This document shows positions 58,959 through 64,000 of a DNA stretch of 64,000 bases, in pieces. This stretch comes from Gnetum montanum. Taxonomy: Eukaryota; Streptophyta; Gnetopsida; Gnetales; Gnetaceae. The notes below the pieces were generated by a model. The model ran no database searches, was not told the origin of the DNA, and was given only the letters and a program-made list of their open reading frames with translations. Position numbers and translations under genes: made by a program. Numbering within the stretch: position 1 is the stretch's first letter; each line of letters starts with the position of its first letter. The stretch lies in assembly GCA_015680685.1 (NCBI GenBank), contig MNCI01027305.1, positions 82,760 to 146,759 on the forward strand. The letters run 5' to 3'.

Positions 58959-61581
58959 ATGGCACTAAGACTGAAACAACTACAAGAAGGAGAACCATCT
59001 TAACCAAGGGACAAGTGGCCCAAAACTAGAAGGGGCCAACAAGAACAACCCTAGGAGCTAGTAGCAGAAACTCATGCAATGGGACCTCTTTGGGAGGAGC
59101 CTAAAGTGAAATTTATCCAATAGATTCCCCAAGATAATATAGAGAAATCCCACCAAGATGAGGCACTAGGACCAAGATAAAGCCTTGATGTCACATTGAA
59201 TAATGCCCACCTTAGGAAAATTTAGCCTAGGGATGTTCAATGTTTAGTTCTCTAAGAATTGAACTGTAGTACCTTCCTAGACTTTGCCCCAAAAGATGTT
59301 AGAACTCAACTTTAAAGCTCTCCCATGTGGCCCATCATCACTTCTAGTAGGAAATGGTACATGCAAGAGACCTATCTCTTTTGAAATAATAGGTAGTTAG
59401 ATGTCACTGTGAAGATCAAGGGCATAAGTGTATCCTAATTAGTAAAGGAAATTTCTAAGCCCCTTGGTCTACCTGACATTGAGACTAACCTAGTAGAGAT
59501 CTCAATGCAAGTAGACCCAGAGGCCAAAAAGGAGTGGATCTAGAAATTCTCTAAAGTGGATCACAAAGAGTATGGTGCACTCACCATGGCAGAATGTGTG
59601 TACTTCAAGATAATAGCCTACCACCTCAATCCAATGGTGAGGCCTAGCAATGTGACTATCTTCTTCACCCATGTGTGTGCCACTTTGAGTGGAAAATTCC
59701 CCATTAACCTCCCACAAAAAATCTATTTTAAGATAGAAAAGTGGTCTAAAGAAAATGAACATGGGAGGAAAGCATTCCCCTTTCCATGTCTCATCTAGAA
59801 ATTATACAAAAGGAAAGGGATAGCCCCCTATACCAATGATACATTGAGACATGCTTCTGCCACCTCTTGGGCAGAAATGATGAAGGACAAAGTCCCAATC
59901 ATGCCTAAGGAAGAGGAGCAACCACCATCACCACCCACTCATGAAATGATGTTAGAGGCATGTGCTACTATGAAGCACATGCAAAAGCTTTAGGAACATC
60001 TCATGCAGTAGCAGCAAGTAGGATTGAGTGATGATAAATCTATCTACAAACTAGCCTTGAGCTATTTGAATGAGGTAAATCATCCAATAAGTTGGTTGAA
60101 AGAGACAGTGCCAACTTTCTCTACCCAAAGAACATAGGCACTCACATGCTTGAATTTGAATGCTAAGAGGTAACAGTATCCATATTAGAATAGCAGCAAT
60201 TCATAGAAATCTTTGGGAATGTTGCTACCTTCTCAATGCATTTAGAGGAGGGAGATAGAACAACTGTCTTGGTGATGTAGCATCAAGGATAGAAGACGAT
60301 GGTTGAGGTGGTGGAAAACTAAGTGGACAAGGCCCTAAATGTTCTTGCAACATTTGTACTTAATATTGCTACACTTAGATATGCATAGACATTCATAGAA
60401 GTAGCAAGTAGGAGACTTAGTGCAACCCAATATGAGTTACTAGAATGATTGTTGGAAATCCAGTTTCTATAGGTCTTTGACCTTCTAGATGACATCTCTA
60501 CTACCCAGTTGGCATTGTTGGAGGTAAGGGGCAAGTGCATTATTGCATAAGCTTAACTTGAAATAACCAAAGCTAAAAATCAATGCTTGGAAGTAAAGGT
60601 TACTAAACTTAGAGCCCACCTCACTAATCCCATTGTACTTAGCCAAGCAATAACCAAGGATGAAGCTTTTTAGTAGCTTCAGTCTAAACTCCAAGAGGCT
60701 AAGTATGAAAAAGAGTTGGAAATCTTTAACCAGTCCTTGCTTGATGCAACTGTCTACAACATTCAAAAGGACTTGTTAAAGGTTTTCTAGGAGAATGCAA
60801 ATTTGACTAAGGATAATCATTGCCTACATACTATTAGGATTGAAAAAGAGCAAATGGTCAAATACATGAGACATTAGTAGGATCAGCTTGCCAAGATGAT
60901 AATGAATTTGAGGAGGTTGATAGTTGAGAACAGTAACCTCTTGATGGATAAGGTCCATGCCCTTTACTAGGGGTCTATAATTGAAATCATTAGAAGAATG
61001 AGGCCCTAAAATTTGAAAGGATTAAGAACCATTATAGAGAGTAAGTAAATTGAAAAAGGAAATCAATGAAAAAGAGTTTAAACTAGCAAATGCAAAGGTA
61101 AATGAGGCCTTCCAATAGCTATAGTAAGGGGGTGACATGTGGCAACCTATCTTTGATGGGTTGAGCACATATAACAAAGCTAAAATCCACCTCAAAAAGC
61201 TACAGATTGAGGAAATGACCAAATACATGAAGGTCACAAACCTTCACCATGCAAACTTAGCAATGCTAACTACCAGAAGGCCACAGTTATATTTGAAGAA
61301 GTAGGTGGCCATCTCATACATATTATATGAGGCAAAGTTCAAGCACCATAAGGAAGAAATAGAAGTTGGAAATAGCCAATGTTGAACTTGAGGTTCTCAA
61401 GGAAAAGTTTGTAGATTAGAGATCAATAGTAGAGAATTGACCAAAAGAATGAATGACTACAAGAAGCTATGGAATGCAATCAGGGAATTTAACATTTAAT
61501 GCAAATAATTCATTGCCTCATTTATCAATATGAAGAAGTTTTTTCTAATAATTCCCTATCCTTGAAATATCCTATACTAGC
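58959..61581 (+). pseudogene. Element F additional ORF, interrupted by G
   Basis: It starts at ATG 58959 (MALRLKQLQEGE), only 180 bp after the purine tract, so the long spacer of C, D and E is missing. Blocks in order: KVDHKEYGALTMAECVYFKI and AYHLNPMVRPSNVTIFFTH (59556-59680), LSGKFPINLP, KAFPFPCLI (59770-59795), TSWAEMMKDK, a TVLVM-type block near 60265, then coiled-coil-like sequence to 61500. It matches E block by block, which confirms that the ORF is a family feature. Stops are frequent. G is inserted at 61582. Confidence 0.6.
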
Positions 61582-62473
61582 TAATGAGTGATGAGGTACC
61601 CCTATGCTCAACCATACAAATCACAAAGCATTCACACATGATCTAATCAAATTCCATGGACTTTATATTTTCCAGTGCACTAGTCTTCCAGGAAGTGAGT
61701 CATGCTCTAAAGTCATTTGTTGTCTTCTCAATTACACTTGTGAAGCTCAAGGGTATGGTTAAGTGTAATCAAGGCATATCATTTTTATCATTTTATGTTT
61801 TAGATTCTTTGGTGATTGAAAAGGGAGATAAAGTAGTTTAATGACTAATTTGATTTAAATAACTAATTGATCTCTAATTAGCCCTAACATAAGCATCTAG
61901 CCCCACTTTCTGTACAGGTCTTGAACCCACATATCCACTGCTGGGTTACCAAGTGCTACACTATTGGGTGCATCAAGCAATAATGCTACTGGGATTTTCA
62001 AGTAGATGTGTGTTATGCTCAAAGTGGTCATACTTATGTAATTAATATATCTAGCTTATCTTGCTTAATTACTTCATTAGCTTAATAATTGGAAAACATT
62101 GAATAAATAACTAAAAACATTGAATGCATGAATAAATATTTAAACTATTCAGAATGCTACAAGGTTTATCAAGAATCTCGTCTTTATTATCGTACATACT
62201 ATCATGCTTAGGCACGACAATGCTTGAATAAAGATCCGTACACTTAATGAATCCTACTACAAGCACTTCAGAAAAATATTCTAACTTTTAAATAGACAAA
62301 CTACAAGAGCTCTGCTACTACTATGAATCTGATGCCATACATGTGGCTAATGAGTACATATTTATAGCAAAAAATAGACGTTGCATTGATGGGGCCATGT
62401 TGATGTAGCAAATAATGCATCGACGAGGATGCATCGATGAGGCCTCATCAGGGTAGCCAATCATGATCCATCA
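61582..62473 (-). repeat. Element G 3' LTR
   Basis: 892 bp. The minus-strand TATA is at 62359-62366, with CATCGATG and CATCGACG motifs at about 62395-62445. Similar to the LTR of C. Confidence 0.9.
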
Positions 62474-63222
62474 TACCCCCATGACTGAATGAAAACTTGT
62501 CCTCAAGTTCTTTTACAAAATTGGGATGGTATGGGATTATTGACTGACTCTTGACAAAATAAAAACTAGTTGACTTGACAAAACTAAGTGCTTGAGTGTA
62601 CAGGTCAACACATTACAAAAATTGTGGTGTTCATGAGACAAAACTAAACACCATGACATGAAGTTTCTTGGAGAAGGTTAGATAATCCTAGGTAGTGGTG
62701 GCTCCTGAGGTTCTAAGGGACCTTCATTGGCTTTAGGCACATGCAGTGGCTAAGGTGGCTATGGCTATCTTGCTGTTGTTTTAACTTCATGTGAGAGATG
62801 AAAAGCATTCAATAATGCTTTTATTTTCTCCTCCTTACTCCTATGATCATGCATCATCCATGTAACCTCACCAATATGGGCAAGAACGGGCACATCCCAA
62901 GGATAGGGAATCACTAGAAATAACTCTTTAGCATTGATGAACTAGGCAACAAATTATTTATGCTGGATGTTGAATGCCCTAACTATGTCTTTTAGCTCTT
63001 GGTAATCATTCATTATTTTGGTCAATTTCTCAGTAGTTGATTATTGATCCATGAATCATGCCCTAAGAGCTTTGAGTTTCACATTTGCTATCTCAAGATT
63101 TTGCTTAATGTCCTTATGGTGCTTGAACTTAGCCTTGTACAATAAGTACAAGCTAGCCACTTGCTTCTCAAGTTTTGACTGTGATCATCTAGCAGTCAAC
63201 ATCGCTAGGTTTGCATAGAAGA
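62474..63222 (-). pseudogene. Element G additional ORF, C-terminal part
   Basis: After the PPT (TACCCCCATG on the plus strand at 62474-62483), the minus strand carries coiled-coil-like sequence homologous to the C and E ends (compare 16600-17340 and 35900-36540). It is cut at 63222 by H. Confidence 0.6.
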
Positions 63223-64000
63223 TGATGAGAAATGAGGTACCCCTATGTCCAACCATATGAATCAGTAAGGCATTAGACATGATCTAGTTGAATTCCATGG
63301 ACCTATGGTTATCTAATGCACCAGCTCTTCTAGGAAGTGAAATTGGCATTGAGAATGTTCATTGTCTTGCCAACTACACTTGTGAAGTTCAAGGGTATGG
63401 TTTAAGTGTAATAGAGGTATATGATTTTTCTTATTTTATATTTTATGAGTTTTATTTCCTACAAAAAGAATAAAAGGTAAAGAAATTAAAGACCTAATTT
63501 ATCTATTTCCTAGCTAGCCTAACACAAGTAATCATCCTACTTTTCTAGACACATCCTAAACACATATAGCACTGCTGGGCTACCAAATGTTAAGTGTTGC
63601 TAGGTTACCAAGTACTATATGAATGCTTGAAGTGGTCATGCTCATGTTCATTAACTGCTAGAAATAAAGTGCTTAATTTAAATGCATTAAAGTAAAGAAC
63701 TTAAAAGTAAAATGTAATAAAGAAAATATTAAGCTATTCTAAGTGCTATAAGGATTGTCAAAAGAGTTCATTTTATTCCTGTCACATTGTTGTGCTTAGG
63801 TACATCAATGCTCGAACAAAGAACTATACACACTTAGAATCCTTCTATAGGCACTCATAAAATATTCTAACTCTAAGAAAAAGAAATGGAAAAAGCTTCA
63901 CTACTTTCACTAAAATGATCAAAATTTAATTTTGAAAACTAGAGCCCAGGCACAATATTGTTAGGCTTGAAGTATACACTCCAACATCACATACATGATG
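63223..64000 (-). repeat. Element H LTR, incomplete
   Basis: Starts TGATGAG inside G. GAAGA at 63218-63222 is the candidate target duplication. It has the family GAGGTACCCCTA end and the TACCAAGT...GCTA repeats, and runs off the window before its other end. Confidence 0.85.

Larger units (their letters stand above)
52897..61581 (+). mobile_element. Element F: Ty3/gypsy, pol partly deleted, interrupted by G
   Basis: 5' LTR, PBS, gag, protease, RT, a direct join to the integrase C-terminus, purine tract, short spacer and additional ORF, cut at 61581 by element G. The left flank is CCATG (52892-52896). The 3' LTR would be beyond G, outside the window. Confidence 0.85.
61582..63222 (-). mobile_element. 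Element G: partial, interrupted by H
   Basis: 3' LTR, PPT and the end of the additional ORF on the minus strand. The left flank is CTAGC (61577-61581). The outer end reads TAATGAG, one change from TGATGAG. The remainder lies beyond H and outside the window. Confidence 0.8.

Overview
This window is plant nuclear DNA made almost entirely of transposable elements. I found no convincing host gene, rRNA gene or functional tRNA gene. The LTR elements belong to one Ty3/gypsy superfamily. Their primer-binding sites are degenerate matches to the 3' end of plant tRNA-Asp, and the pol motifs (VFMDDFS in RT, VVADHL after RNase H, GPY in the integrase C-terminus) look like the Athila/Tat branch of non-chromodomain elements. 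The DNA is AT-rich and CpG-poor, and most stop codons sit where a C-to-T or G-to-A change explains them. This suggests an old, heavily methylated, repeat-rich seed-plant genome. A gymnosperm or other large genome is a guess.

Layout. 1-437 and 1484-1560 hold tRNA-derived, SINE-like repeats, and a solo LTR with a perfect 5-bp target duplication lies between them (438-1483). 1950-3387 (minus) is the reverse transcriptase of a decayed LINE. Its endonuclease (50339-50902) and a possible ORF1 piece (51080-51400) lie 47 kb away on the same strand. The LINE was therefore split by the LTR elements between them. Element B (+, 3388-16074) has the order LTR-gag-pol-LTR-gag and is cut off at 16074. It abuts element C (-, 16075-50338), which is interrupted by two complete younger elements: D (-, 23678-32351, duplication TCCTC) inside its RT, and E (-, 34890-48289, duplication CATAG/CATAA) inside its gag. 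Next come SINE-like and AT-rich DNA, then element F (+, from 52897). F is interrupted at 61582 by element G (-), which is itself interrupted at 63223 by the LTR of element H, which runs off the window.

How the parts work together. Each full element is LTR, PBS, gag, protease, RT, RNase H, integrase, a conserved purine tract, a spacer, and in C, D, E, F and G an additional long ORF (about 3 kb) in the position of an env-like gene, followed by PPT and LTR. The additional ORF has an N-terminal globular domain resembling the 'putative plant transposon protein' family and a long coiled-coil-like C-terminal half. In D and E the spacer before it carries a second promoter-like module: a TATA box preceded by the same short palindromic motifs as that element's own LTR U3. 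This internal promoter plus additional ORF is the most interesting unit in the window. D has gag and the additional ORF but no visible pol, although an assembly gap lies exactly where pol would be. B has pol but no additional ORF. All coding regions are pseudogenes with stops and frameshifts; D gag and E protease are the best preserved.
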